Translations under genes and position numbers: made by a program
In this document: piece by piece, positions 45,902 to 56,189 of the stretch
Numbering within the stretch: position 1 is the first letter of the stretch
Layout: each line of letters opens with the position of its first letter
Assembly: GCA_023053685.1 (NCBI GenBank)
Contig: JALIGW010000029.1
Coordinates: 893,501-957,500 of the forward strand
DNA length: 64,000 bases
Direction: 5' to 3'
Source: Diadophis punctatus similis
Lineage: Eukaryota; Chordata; Lepidosauria; Squamata; Dipsadidae
The notes under the pieces: model-generated
What the model saw: only the letters and a program-made list of their open reading frames with translations
Databases searched by the model: none
What the model was told of the DNA's origin: nothing

Positions 45902-46915
45902 CAAGGGTGAATTGAAGGGCAGTAGTATTCAGGACAGCAACTTGTCTTTGTCTTCATTCTGTCCTCCTCACATACAATGTTGGGATGAGGCAATCCCCAT
46001 TAGGAAATACCTTCCCTTTTACAGTAAGGAAGAAAGCACAGACTGCCCCAGGGGGATGAGCTTAATCTTAGCCTTTCTTTGGAGGTCCTCTAGTTGAACT
46101 AAAGGAGTAAGGAGGCAATTAGCAAAATGTCATTGTCTTCTTGGCCACGATTTTAGATATGATGGAGAATGTAAAATATGCTACAGAGGCCCGGCTGATG
46201 CACTCTACCTCCATAGCTCTTCTTTGTGGAAATGGTAATACGGAAGATTAATCCAGGACCACATTAGCAAATCATACAAAATCATTGCTAACAAATGGAT
46301 TCTTTGCAGCTATATTTGTAGTCTTTTCTAGGTGTTTGTTGGGCAGATGAGCGAGGAATGCCTCCTAAGTAAGCAACCCCTAAACCTTTTTTGCTCCAAT
46401 TGCGAGTTTTGGACATGATTTCTTGAATAATTATCTTCAGAAAATGAGGAACTGAACAATTCATTATACATCACAAATATAGAGACGTACAGAGAATTCT
46501 TCCACCCAGTAGTGTTTCTGCTCCACATCCTTCCCAACAAATATTTATATTTGTATAAATATTTATATTATAATATAATATATGTATATATTAGCAATTC
46601 CATAACTGTGGGTTCAGAAACTTGTGGAAGTTAAGAAGGAATTTATTTGATCCAGCAATAAAAAATAAAATATGGGAATACTATGTGTGTAGGAAGGCCA
46701 AAGATCCAAGCTTTCATTGTACTAATATGAATTCACTTAGCTGAAGATTTGATCTTGATGCTTATGAAGTGGGTCAGGCAGTGTTTGGGAGCATCAAAGG
46801 CCCTTGTCTTTCTGGATAGGTCCAAGATACCTGTTGATATGGTGATATTATCAGAAGGAGAGGCCCTTTTTCAGTGATTTGGGGGCAGTTAGTTATGAGA
46901 AAGGGAGCTCCTGTT
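45902..46915. other. Intergenic, unclassified
   Basis: No gene or named repeat. Short ATTTATATT stretches near 46540-46590. Confidence 0.4.
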
Positions 46916-46923
46916 CTGTAACG

Positions 46924-47156
46924 CAGGGGTCCCCAACCCCCAGGTTGCGGCCCACTACCAGGCCTTGAACCGTTTGGGACCGGGCCGCAAAAGTGGCAGG
47001 CGAGCTCACACAGGCATCCACACTTGTGCAAGCAACAGGCAAGCCCATATGCACATGTTCCATTTGCACAAGCGGCAGGTGCGTTTGCCCGCTGCTCACG
47101 CAGAACCATCCCCTCTTCTCCCCACCCAGTCAGTCCACAAAGGTTGGGGGACTCTG
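46924..47156. mobile_element. hAT-type MITE (CAGGGGTCCCCAACC family)
   Basis: 233 bp with ends CAGGGGTCCCCAACCCCC and GGTTGGGGGACTCTG. Flanking CTGTAACG and GTGTAATG share six of eight bases. The subterminal GGTTGCGGCCCACTACCAGG is typical of one hAT family. Confidence 0.8.
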
Positions 47157-47776
47157 GTGTAATGAAACATGGGGATCATGACCTTGGGGAAATGGGGGAA
47201 GAAATGCTGCCTAGGAAGCAATCATACAAGAGAGGCAGGAGCCCAGCGGATTAAAGGTCAGAGAAAAAAAAACTTAGGAAGGACCCACTCTAATTGATCA
47301 AACAGGTAAAAGTAGCGGCAGGAAGTTTGTACTCTCAAACTTGCAAGATTCTGCTAATGTAGCCTTACAATAAAGTAGTAGTGCATCTTAGTTATGTTTC
47401 CTGTCTGGCTTACCTGGGAGAGCTGACACATTCCACCCTTCAGGCTGAAATTGTCCTGAAAAAACAAAGATTTCAATCATTTTGAAGACCTTGGGAGTAG
47501 TTTAAAGGTAGAGATGTTCCTATTTCCTCATTCTTACCCTTGATTTTGTGAAATCAAGCAAAACAAAACCCATGTTGCTTAAATTCAGCCATTTTGACCA
47601 TAAACCTCTGAAGCATGATGAAGGTTGAAGTGTTGGCAGGTGGTATAAACCTGTGGTTGAAGTCACAGTCTGCAAATTACCAACTCTCTATCTATACCTA
47701 CATTGTTTTTCCTACATGGTCTTATCTGCTATCTTCTACTACAACTACTACACAACAGTAGTTGGTTCTAAAACCT

Positions 47777-47913
47777 GTTGCTACCTGTTTGCGCATGCGC
47801 GTGTGAGACACTTCTGCGCATACGCAGAAGCGTCCTGGGTGAGTGGGCGGAGCCTCCCGCTGCCGGCGCTACCGATTCGGAGAACCGGGCCGAACCAGGA
47901 GCAACCCACTGCT
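47777..47913. mobile_element. Fragment of a GGTTCC/CCGGTT-type MITE
   Basis: TTCTGCGCATACGCAGAAGC hairpin and GAACCGGGCCGAACCAGGAG followed by CAACCCACTG match the right portion of the family at 50287-50619. The left end is truncated. Confidence 0.6.
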
Positions 47914-47931
47914 GCTACACAACCATTAGCA

Positions 47932-48162
47932 CAGTGGTTCCCAACCTTTTTTTGGCCATGCCCCACCTAAGCATCTCTAAAATCTTGATGCCCCCCCTTC
48001 CTATAGTAAGACGTATAATTCTTACTATTCAAAAAGTGAACTCTTACTCACGAGGAGGAATCCTAAAAGGCCATTAACTTGGTTTAAACAAGGTTCCAAT
48101 TGCCCCCATTAAAAATCAAATTGCCCCCCTTTGGGGCATGGGCCCCACATTGGGAACCACTG
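47932..48162. mobile_element. hAT-type MITE (CAGTGGTTCCCAACC family)
   Basis: 231 bp from CAGTGGTTCCCAACCTTTTT to ATTGGGAACCACTG. TSD CATTAGCA and CATTAGCG (7 of 8). The ends resemble the Charlie/SPIN group of hAT transposons. Confidence 0.92.
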
Positions 48163-48661
48163 CATTAGCGTATGCTATATTTACAAAGCACAATCGGGAC
48201 TGCTCAACCGAATTAAGTGTCAAGAGACCTTGTTCTTATTTTGTTTCTTGAGTACCTTATTGATTCACACAACCTGATGAACCTAATCTGTTTGCCTTTA
48301 ATTTGCAAGATTTCGGATTTTCCAAGTACCAGATTATGCTTTAATGCCATAAAACCTAGGGAGAAATATGGGATGAAATGGAACGGAATTTTGAATTTGG
48401 GAAAAGAATAAAAGGCTATATAATGTTACTCAGATCAAGATGGGTCATTACCAAGAAAGGAAGTTACAGCCACCATTGAAGAGAGGCATTGTATGGAACC
48501 TTGTGAAATCTAAACTCTGCATTAAAGTCTCAATATGCATGTTCATATTATTGGATTTTGCATAGATAAAGTTAAGCATGAGAAAGAGGGAAGCATTTTT
48601 ATTTCATCTAATCTTTTTTCATATGAATTTGAACATTATGCTATGATTTAGTTTGTTCTAA

Positions 48662-48897
48662 GCCGAGGTGGCGCAGTGGTTAGAGTGCAGTATTGCAGGC
48701 TACTTCAGCTGACTGCTAGCCGCAGTTCGGCAGTTCAAATCTCACCAGGCTCAAGGTTGACTCAGCCTTCCATCCTTCTGAGGTGGGTAAAATGAGGACC
48801 CAGATTGTTGGGGACAATAGGCTGACTCTGTAAACCGCTTAGAGAGGGCTGTAAAAGCACTATGAAGCGGTATATAAGTCTAAGTGCTATTGCTATT
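48662..48897 (+). mobile_element. tRNA-derived SINE (Sauria SINE type)
   Basis: Full-length copy: GCCGAGGTGGCGCAGTGG head, GTTCAAATCTCACC box, GTAAACCGCTTAGAGAGGG and AAGCGGTATATAAGTCTAAG end, with a short TGCTAT tail. Confidence 0.92.
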
Positions 48898-49364
48898 TTA
48901 TTATTTGGACATATGTTCTTCTGGCCAATGAATCCCTAACATTCGTACTTAGAGTACCTGAACATCTACAGTAGTGTATCGCAGGTGCCACATAGAAGGC
49001 TCTGTTAGGGTTCATAATAGATTCCAGGATTTGAGGGGTGATTACATCTGAATGCAAAATGTCTTTTTAAAATTATTAAAATCATGCTAGTTTAGTTTCC
49101 CAAATAGGCTACTAAAGTTTCCCAGCAAATCTGCTGCCAAAGCCACTTACTCATTTCCCCCCCCCAGAAGTAGCCTGTTTCTCTTGGGGTGGGGGTGTTT
49201 TATTGAACATAATTTGATTCTCCCACAGAGTCTTATTGTGCATTTACAAAAGTCATTAGTGGGTGGATCTGAATGTTAATAACCAGACTGAGATCCCAAA
49301 CTGCCTTATTTAAAACTTTGTTCAAGAATTTGAGGGCACCAAATACAAAATGGGAGGAAGAAGG

Positions 49365-49590
49365 CAGGGGTGGGTTCCGGTTGTCTTCACTGCCAATTCG
49401 CTCAGGGACGTGCCGCGTGGGTGCGCAACAAAGCTTCTGTGCATGCGCAGAAGCAAAAAACAAGATGGTGGCGCCTATGGCACCGCTGAGAGAACTGGCT
49501 CGGGGATGTGGCAGGCCTGAGTCACTGCCGGTTCCAGCGACCCAGGCCGCCAAGTTACTACTGGTTCTATAGAACCGATCCAAACCGGAA
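49365..49590. mobile_element. hAT-type MITE, CCGGTT family, right end eroded
   Basis: Starts CAGGGGTGGGTTCCGG; contains the GTGCATGCGCAGAAGCAAAA hairpin and ends around TTCTATAGAACCGATCC without a clear terminal repeat or TSD. Confidence 0.65.
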
Positions 49591-49834
49591 AAGCCAAATG
49601 CCATTCATGCATCATCACTCTCCAGAACCATAAAGCCTACAAACTTGAAACTTACCACATATGTTCCTCTTTGCTTCTAGGTGCTCGCTAAGAAAGGATT
49701 TTTTGAAATGACGATCAGATCATTAGTTATTTCTTATATTAATATTAACATGCTCTGATGCTAAGGAGTTAGACGCTGTACTCCCCCTCCCCACCTGAAA
49801 AGAACTCTATTCCAACTGCCAGTGGGCATGGCCA

Positions 49835-49995
49835 GTGTGTGACTCATCCGGCCTGCGGGCTGGGAGTTTAGACATTCTACTCCATGCTAAGGAGTTCAGT
49901 TTCATAGTGAAGCATGGGTATCCAGCCACTAGTGTTGGATATGTTTGTCGCCTTGAGTTATTTGTAAAAATAATAAAGGCAGGATACAAACAAAA
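49835..49995 (+). mobile_element. LINE 3' end, short fragment
   Basis: The TTTGTCGCCTTGAGTTATTT and AATAATAAAGGCAGGATACA motifs resemble L2/CR1-type 3' ends. Clade uncertain. Confidence 0.45.
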
Positions 49996-50286
49996 TACAA
50001 TGTTTTGTACATTCTATTTTCTTGGTCTATACTGGAATAATAGTCTACATTGTAATATTGTAGATTGGCATCTACAATATTAACATATTACCCTCTTTGC
50101 AGGGGATTAAAGACATGTAAGTTTTGTATGTCTGTGTGTAGGTGGGATCAAAGTGCGATCAAAGTTCCAAAGTTGTACATGCAAAACACATAAAAAACAG
50201 GCAAAGCTTCAATTGCTCCATCATATCCAACATCCTGACTTTTTAAATCATGCCCTTTGGATAATTCTGGAGGTATACATGGACAC

Positions 50287-50619
50287 CAGTGGTGGGTTCC
50301 TTCCGGTTCAGACTGGTTCTATAGAACCGGTAGCGGGAATTTCTCCCCGCTCACCGAACCAGCAGCGATGGCTGGCTGGACACACCCCTGAACTGGCTCT
50401 CTCGGCGGCGCCATAGGCGCCATCATCTTGTTTTTCGCTTCTGCGCACGCACAGAAGCTGTTTTTTCCTTCTGCGCATGCATAGAAGCTTGGTCTTCAGC
50501 ACAGCGCATTCATGTGCAAAGCATGCACGTGCTTGTGCGGTGCAGTGCGCAACACGCACATGCCCACGCAGTGCAGGAGGAAGCAAACTGACAGCGAGGT
50601 AAGTCAGAACCCACCCCTG
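50287..50619. mobile_element. hAT-type MITE, CCGGTT family
   Basis: 333 bp from CAGTGGTGGGTTCC to AGAACCCACCCCTG. Flanking 8-mers ATGGACAC and ATGGACAT match 7 of 8. The interior has TTCTATAGAACCGGTAGCGG and repeated CTTCTGCGCATGC hairpins. Confidence 0.9.
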
Positions 50620-50627
50620 ATGGACAT

Positions 50628-51254
50628 GTTGCATTTTTAGAGCCTAGAAAACTCCACACTGTGATGGTGGCACTCCAAACTATTGACTGTGTCAAATTGT
50701 TAGTATGACAATGTTTGAGTACGGTTTGAATCCGATAGATTGTTCAGATGATCTTTTCTGAAAAAGAATATTGTAAAACTAGAAAAGATTCAGAAAAGTG
50801 CACTGGCCAAATGATTAAGGTACCAGGGCAATTCTGGTATCCTGGCAGAAAACTGGCAGCTTTTATTTTTCTCTTACATTAAGGAAATCTGGTGAGAGGT
50901 AAAGTAACTCTTAACTGGATGTACTTACGCCGAATTCAGATAACCAGGTGTCTGGGATGTGGCATCAGCAGATTTCCTGTATCGATACAGACTGAATTGT
51001 AAGACTTCTGTGTTCCCTTCCTATTCTGTATCATGGCATGAGCCACATCTACAAAATCAGTGCAGTGAAAGTCAGTGAAGAAAACTTTCCTTTTTTTACA
51101 TGACTAGAATCCATGAGTGGTTCCATGAACTGAAGGGAAGATTCAAAGCCAGTTAAAAGGATGTGCTCTTTTATCCATGTCACAGACAGATCACAGGATT
51201 CACTTCCTTGAGGTGAAGTGAATAGCTGCCAGTTTTGCTGGCCTTAAACGAAGA
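50628..51254. other. Intergenic, unclassified
   Basis: No feature recognised. Confidence 0.4.
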
Positions 51255-52050
51255 ACTAGGGCCAGTGTTGAGTTGCTACCGGTTCGACCCGGTACGTCGA
51301 ACCGGTAGCGGCGGCAGTGGGAGGCTCCACCCACCTGCCCGGACTTCATCAAAAAATGCTCTGCGCGGGACTTCCGGTTTTGGAGCGCTTCATCGCAGAC
51401 ATCCCTCGTTGGATGCCTTTCCGATCTTTGTTAAAAGCCGCCAGAACAGCTGTCTGGCGGCTTTAAAATCTCTTCCCCGGGCAAAGGGGAGAGATGAGAG
51501 CCTGACAGGAGGGGTAGAGCCCCCCCAGCGCCTTAGGAGCCATCTGCAGGGCGCGAAGGGAGAGCTCCCCATGCAGCCTGTCTCCAGCTCCGAAGATCTG
51601 GAAACCTCTGCCTTTTGCAGAGCTAGATGGAGTGACCAGCCGCTGCTTCAAAAATGGGATTTATAACTACATTTAAACTATAGAAGCAGACAGAGAGAAA
51701 CAGGCTGAGATGGGCAAGTACTGAAACCTCTTTTTTTCCTTTTTTTTTCAACTCCTGGGTAAGCTTTCACTTCGGCAAGGGAACAAAGGAAACAGAGTAA
51801 CAATATGGCGATTGAGAAGTGAAAGTGACTTTCGTTTCCCCAGAGGCTTTTTTTTTTTTTTTTCTTTCTCTCTCTCTTATGGAAACTTTTAACTTGGAAA
51901 AATGGTTTTTTCTTTCTCTGTCTCCTAACTCTGGATTAAAGTTATAATAGAAATATTTTCAATAATAAAAGACTATCTGATTTTTAAACTGGAAAGAACT
52001 TTAATCAGGCAACTGGCTTTCTTTCTTTTTTGTACTCTTTTGAAACACCA

Positions 52051-53121
52051 ATGGCTTCAAAGTTTGGAAAGACTGTTTTGACTAAAAGAAATGACTATTC
52101 ATCTGGATATATTTCTAAAATGCAACTTAACACTGAGCTAACACCTCCACAGCTTTTGACACCTGAAAATTTATTAAATAATTTAAAGATTATGAAACAT
52201 GAACTTACTTTGGAATTTAACCAGAAAATAAGTGAGATAGACCATAAGATGCAGGCTGCTTTGAAGAATATGAATCAACAACTAAGATTTGATGTGTTAG
52301 AGGTTTGCAAAGGCTTAGCAACAAATATTGAAGTTTTGGCAGAACGTATTGAAACAAATAAACAAGCTTTGGCAACTTCGGTGAATTACATAGATAAAAT
52401 CCAAAATGACATTGCAAATTTTGAAAAAGAGGTCTTAATGACTCAGTTCAGATCTATGGAAGTTGCTATAAGGATTAGAGGTTTGAAAGAAGGATTATAT
52501 GAAAATTTAAAAGGCAGGATGGTTGACATATTGGATCAGGTGTCTGGAATTTCTAAAGCGGAATTGGCTACACAAATCGACAAAACATACAGAATCAACT
52601 CGTGGTACGCCAAACAAAAGCATCTACCAAGGGATATTGTCATATATTTTACCACAAGAGCTCTACGGAACAGAATTATACAAGCAACGTTTAACAATAA
52701 TCTTATGGTGAATGGTCAGGAACTAAAGATTTGGAAAGAAATCCCCTCTAAAATGCTTAAAGCCAGGAAAAGCTATACTTTTTTGATTGATGAATTTAAG
52801 AGATTAAATTTACAATATAAATGGGAAGCACCAGTTGGAGTAACAGTGAAATTTTCTGGAAAAAGATACCGGCTCAACACGATAAAAAAAGCTACTGAAT
52901 TTTATGTCAATGTTCTAAAGGCTGATATATCCAAGATTCCAGAAGAAGGGTGTATGAAAATAAAAGAGGAGGAGGAGGGGAAGCCACCTTCGATGGATCA
53001 AAAAGAAATAGACTCAAAAATCCAAAAGGAGTGCCTGAATCAGATAGCTGGGGAAGAGGAGATGGAGGTTTGGGAGCAGACGGGAGACGACTTGACAAAT
53101 TTGAATTTATTGAACTATTAA
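52051..53121 (+). CDS. L1-type ORF1 protein (RNA-binding chaperone-like), intact
   Basis: 356 aa from the first ATG (MASKFGKTVL); the frame is open seven codons further 5' but without an ATG. In L1, ORF1p is a trimeric nucleic-acid chaperone that coats the transcript. Visible parts: an N-terminal basic segment; a coiled coil at about residues 45-135 with heptad-like Leu/Ile spacing; a non-canonical RRM at about 138-216 including HLPRDIVIYFTTRALRNRI, the counterpart of the conserved PR-IIV-F motif; a C-terminal domain at about 218-292 with KARKSYTFLIDEFKRLNLQY; and an acidic tail at 293-356 (KEEEEG, EEEMEVWE). No stops or frameshifts. It is unlikely to be a host gene; it belongs to the flanking retroelement. 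Confidence 0.9.
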   Translation: MASKFGKTVLTKRNDYSSGYISKMQLNTELTPPQLLTPENLLNNLKIMKHELTLEFNQKISEIDHKMQAALKNMNQQLRFDVLEVCKGLATNIEVLAERIETNKQALATSVNYIDKIQNDIANFEKEVLMTQFRSMEVAIRIRGLKEGLYENLKGRMVDILDQVSGISKAELATQIDKTYRINSWYAKQKHLPRDIVIYFTTRALRNRIIQATFNNNLMVNGQELKIWKEIPSKMLKARKSYTFLIDEFKRLNLQYKWEAPVGVTVKFSGKRYRLNTIKKATEFYVNVLKADISKIPEEGCMKIKEEEEGKPPSMDQKEIDSKIQKECLNQIAGEEEMEVWEQTGDDLTNLNLLNY

Positions 53122-53807
53122 AAGATGAACTATCAAGATACAAAATAATGTGATGTTGAAATATATTGGATGGATAGAAACTAATATGATTGTATTTTAT
53201 CTTTTCCCTATCTAATGATTACTTATGCAATATTTAGTTAAGTTTTATATAATTTTGAGGTTATTTTTAATGTTGATAATATTAGATATATATAGTTTGT
53301 TGAAGATTTGTTTATTGTTTATTCTTCTTTTATTTTCTTTTTTTGTTTATTGAAGTTAGCGAATTAATTTAGAATAATATTATCTTATTAATATCATGAT
53401 GAAATTTAATATTTGATGATTACTTATGTAACATTTAGTTAAGTTTTATCTTAGAGGTTATTTCTAATGTCAATAATATTAGTTTAAGATTTGTGTATTT
53501 TATATTTAGTTATTACTTATGTAACACTTACCTTGTATAAGATAGAGGACTGAAGGGAGGAGGTAGGAGGTTTGTTTGTTTGTAGTGTTAAAGAGTTTTC
53601 TCTTTCTTTCTTTCTTTTTTTTTTATTCTCTTTCTTTTTTTTCTCTCTCTTTTTTGTATCTTTACTATTGTATACAAATGCGATATATTAGTACTGTATA
53701 GTTTGGAGTTGAAGTTTTTTTAAAAATAGTGTTCTTTTTTTCCTTTTTCCTTTTTCTTTTTATTAACAATTTAAACTTATTATTATGCCCTGTATTATCT
53801 CTGGGAA

Positions 53808-53861
53808 GTCCGGGGGGGGGGGAGGTGGGGAGGGAAGGGGGTGGGTCTGGGGGGGGGAAAT
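53808..53861 (+). other. G-rich tract in the L1-like 3' UTR
   Basis: Several runs of three to ten G (GTCCGGGGGGGGGGAGGTGG, then GGGAAGGGGGTGGG and a G9 run) could form G-quadruplexes. G-rich 3' UTR tracts are characteristic of L1 elements. Confidence 0.8.
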
Positions 53862-53959
53862 AAAAATGTTTGTACTTTGGATTTAATATTTTGTTACCAC
53901 TTATGTAAGTTTGTACTAATAAAACTTTTTTGAGAAAAAAAAAAAAAATGCTCTGCGCG

Positions 53960-54066
53960 ATTGATTAGGTAGAATTGTGTAATTATATATGTGGTTGATA
54001 TTTCTTTATGGTATATGCATTGATATGTGTATGGATAATGTGGAGAGAAAATAAAAAACGTTTTTT
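53960..54066 (+). mobile_element. Short 5'-truncated L1-type 3' end
   Basis: About 107 bp ending AAAATAAAAAACGTTTTTTA, lying between two copies of the target AAAAAATGCTCTGC (53943 and 54067). The two copies agree at 15 of 16 positions. It looks like the older of the two adjacent insertions. Confidence 0.7.
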
Positions 54067-54162
54067 AAAAAATGCTCTGCACATGTGCAGAAGTGTTGCG
54101 CATGCGCGCTCCCGTTCCCGAACCAGTAGCAAAGGTAAGTGGAACTTACTACTGACTAGGGC

Positions 54163-55256
54163 CCTTTGTGGAGGACAGGGAGGACATCAATTCTGGCTAC
54201 AGACCAATTCAGTGACCACTATTGGTTAATCTCTAGGATCCGCAGAACCAGAAAATACAGCAGGAAGTGACCCTTTTGATTTATATCCTATGAGTGGGTT
54301 TAAGTGGGAAATAAGGGACAGCATGCAGTGTTTTTTTTCTCCGGTGGGACTGCTCTATCAGGACAACCTGGCCTACCCCATTATGGGACGGAGCATACTG
54401 CTTCCATTTTCAACTTTCAGCCCCAATCCAGTGGCCTTCACAGGCAGTCGCTTTTGCAACAAACTATTTTTGTGTTACATGTATGTTTTACCGACCAAGA
54501 CTCCCTTTATTTCTTTGTTGGTAAAACATAAATTTAACAAGGGGCAACATGATGTCGGGAGGCAGAGAGAGGAATGGGTGTGTGGGTGTGTGTGTGTGTG
54601 CTGTGAAGGGGGAATACACGAATGCCTGAACCTCCACAAGCTGAGCAGCTGTCAGGGCCGAAGAGATGGCATCCTGAGTAATCCTACGAGCCAAGAGCAG
54701 AAAGAGTTAACATTGCTCCTTCCTCCTGGCTCCGAATAGCCTCTGACAGCTCAGGGCGGCAGAGCTATTTAGGTCTTGTGGCTACTACCTGGGAGAATGC
54801 AAAGAGGAGGAGACTCAGGAACTTCTGACTGCTAGTTGTCAGGCTCCATTCTGGATGCATGGATAAACAGGGTGATCCACCTCACCCTGCAGTGATCTCG
54901 CTGGGTAATCGTCAGTGATTCAGCTTCTCTGAAATTGCTCCGTTTAAAATGATACTGAACAAAAGGATGCCCGGGGGTGGGGGTGGGGGTGGGAGGGCTT
55001 TTCTTCTGCTGCTTGCTGGAAAAAAGCTGTTTCAAACTGTGGTTTGAAAGGTAACAGAAGTGGCTCCAGGACAGGATAGGCACTAGCTGTCATCACTTTG
55101 TAGTTAGGAAATGGCTGCGGAGCCTCTGTGCTCCGTTCTTTAGACTTGAGCTATGCGTAGCTTCACTGGGATTCTGTTTTGCTGGGAAAACTTTATTCAG
55201 TGTCTTTTATAAATACTTCTCAGATTAGCTTCACTTCAGGGTGGGAGAGCTTGTTG
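54163..55256. other. DES upstream flank, apparently unique sequence
   Basis: No repeat family was recognised over most of this 1.1 kb. It includes an E-box CAGCTG at 54646-54651 and a CTATTTAGG motif near 54763. It may hold distal muscle control elements; that is inference. Confidence 0.35.
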
Positions 55257-55264
55257 GCCTGGGA

Positions 55265-55399
55265 CAGGGGTAGGCAAAGTTGGCTCTTCTATGACTCATG
55301 GACTTCAACTCCCAGAATTCCTAAGCTAGCATGATTGGCTCAGAAATTCTGGGAGTTGAAGTCCACGAGTCATAGAAGAGCCAACTTTGCCTATCCCTG
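55265..55399. mobile_element. Palindromic mini-hAT (135 bp), CAGGGGTAGGCAAAG subfamily
   Basis: The ends CAGGGGTAGGCAAAGTTGGC and GCCAACTTTGCCTATCCCTG form a hairpin over the full length. Exact 8-bp TSD GCCTGGGA (55257-55264 and 55400-55407). It lies about 0.8 kb upstream of the DES start. Confidence 0.95.
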
Positions 55400-55499
55400 G
55401 CCTGGGATATCTTTGTGTCTGTGCACACTGTGCGTGGATTGTAGGGGGTCTATTTCTTTGGCTTTGGAGGACTATAAATAAATAAAGGGGCGTGCATAA

Positions 55500-55645
55500 G
55501 CGCACCATCGTGCCTACCGTCCCTGTCCTACTGTCCTATTGTCCAAATTTACCTATACCTACTGTGCTTTTGTTTATGTTTATACCATACCTGTTATCTT
55601 GTATACGTTGTGACAAATAAAATAAATAAATAAAATAAATAAATA
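55500..55645 (+). mobile_element. LINE 3' end with (AAATA)n tail
   Basis: CTGTTATCTTGTATACGTTG followed by TGACAAATAAAATAAATAAA resembles an L2/CR1-type 3' end. Confidence 0.5.
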
Positions 55646-55679
55646 AAAATAAATATAAATGCCCCCTAATGTACGCCTA

Positions 55680-55762
55680 TTGTACGCCGCCCTGAGTCCT
55701 ACGGGATTGGGCGGCCTATAAGAACTTTAAATTAAATTAAATTAAATTAAATTAAATTAATA
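55680..55762 (+). mobile_element. LINE 3' end with (ATTAA)n tail
   Basis: ACGCCGCCCTGAGTCCTACG, GGCGGCCTATAAGAAC and then seven or so AAATT units. Related to the 13440 and 16520 elements. Confidence 0.6.
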
Positions 55763-55925
55763 CATTTCCTGCTCTCTTCTGTCTTGTACAGCAATCTCTG
55801 TCCCACCCGCTTTCCACTTTCCAAAGAGAGTTTTCTACATCCCCTCCTTGCTTCTCCTTCATATCTCTTAACCATCATCATCCTCTCTGGAGTACTGAGG
55901 CAATTTCTAGGCCTACTCCTGGGAA

Positions 55926-56189
55926 AGGACCAGCTGCAGTTGCCAAGCAGTATACCAAAAAAATGAGTCTGGTGATTATTTGCTGGCTGCTGCCATCGTT
56001 CTCCCTCCTCCCTTACTCAACAGAGGAATCCACAGCTGTTCCAAACTGGGAGAGGAGAAGGAGGGGGCTGTTGGATGATGATGTCAAGACCCAGGGATAC
56101 AAATAGGCAGAGCTCCGGCTGTCGTCCCAACTCTGTCTTCTCACCCAGAGCAGCTTCTGCCTTCCTGCCTGTCCCACCGAGCTGCCACC
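55926..56189 (+). promoter_or_regulatory. DES proximal promoter and 5' UTR
   Basis: The TATA-like GATACAAATAGG at 56096-56107 lies about 90 bp before the ATG, giving a predicted start near 56126-56132 and a 5' UTR of about 60 bp. E-boxes CAGCTG sit at 55931-55936 and 56033-56038, as expected for a muscle gene driven by myogenic bHLH factors. The start codon context is GCCACCATGA, a strong Kozak sequence. Confidence 0.6.

Larger units (their letters stand above)
51368..53942 (+). mobile_element. HAL1-like (ORF1-only) L1 element, apparently full length
   Basis: About 2.58 kb flanked by an exact 17-bp TSD AAAAAATGCTCTGCGCG (51351-51367 and 53943-53959). Order: 5' UTR starting GGACTTCCGGTTTTGGAGCG with a GCCGCCAG/CTGGCGGC stem-loop near 51435-51475, a single intact ORF1 (52051-53121), a T-rich 3' UTR with a G tract (53808-53861), an AATAAAA motif near 53918 and poly(A). 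ORF2 is absent: after the ORF1 stop only about 0.8 kb without coding capacity precedes the tail. Mammalian HAL1 elements have this organisation. It would need L1 proteins in trans for reverse transcription. Confidence 0.85.
51263..54154. mobile_element. hAT-type MITE (CCGGTT family) split by two L1-type insertions
   Basis: The outer ends CAGTGTTGAGTTGCTACCGG and ...AAGTGGAACTTACTACTG lie within an exact 8-bp TSD ACTAGGGC (51255-51262 and 54155-54162). Removing the two nested insertions leaves about 190 bp typical of the family, with its CTCTGCACATGTGCAGAAG hairpin. Confidence 0.92.

Noticed and set aside
45539..45910. Lys/Glu-rich 123-codon frame and its Phe/Ser counterpart
   Set aside because: Purine-only microsatellite.
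48662..48750. tRNA gene
   Set aside because: A and B boxes are present, but the sequence is the head of a dispersed SINE repeated at 3645, 28836 and 30218 and does not fold as an intact tRNA.
52030..52050. Upstream start of ORF1 at 52030
   Set aside because: That codon is TTG; the first ATG in a normal eukaryotic reading is at 52051.
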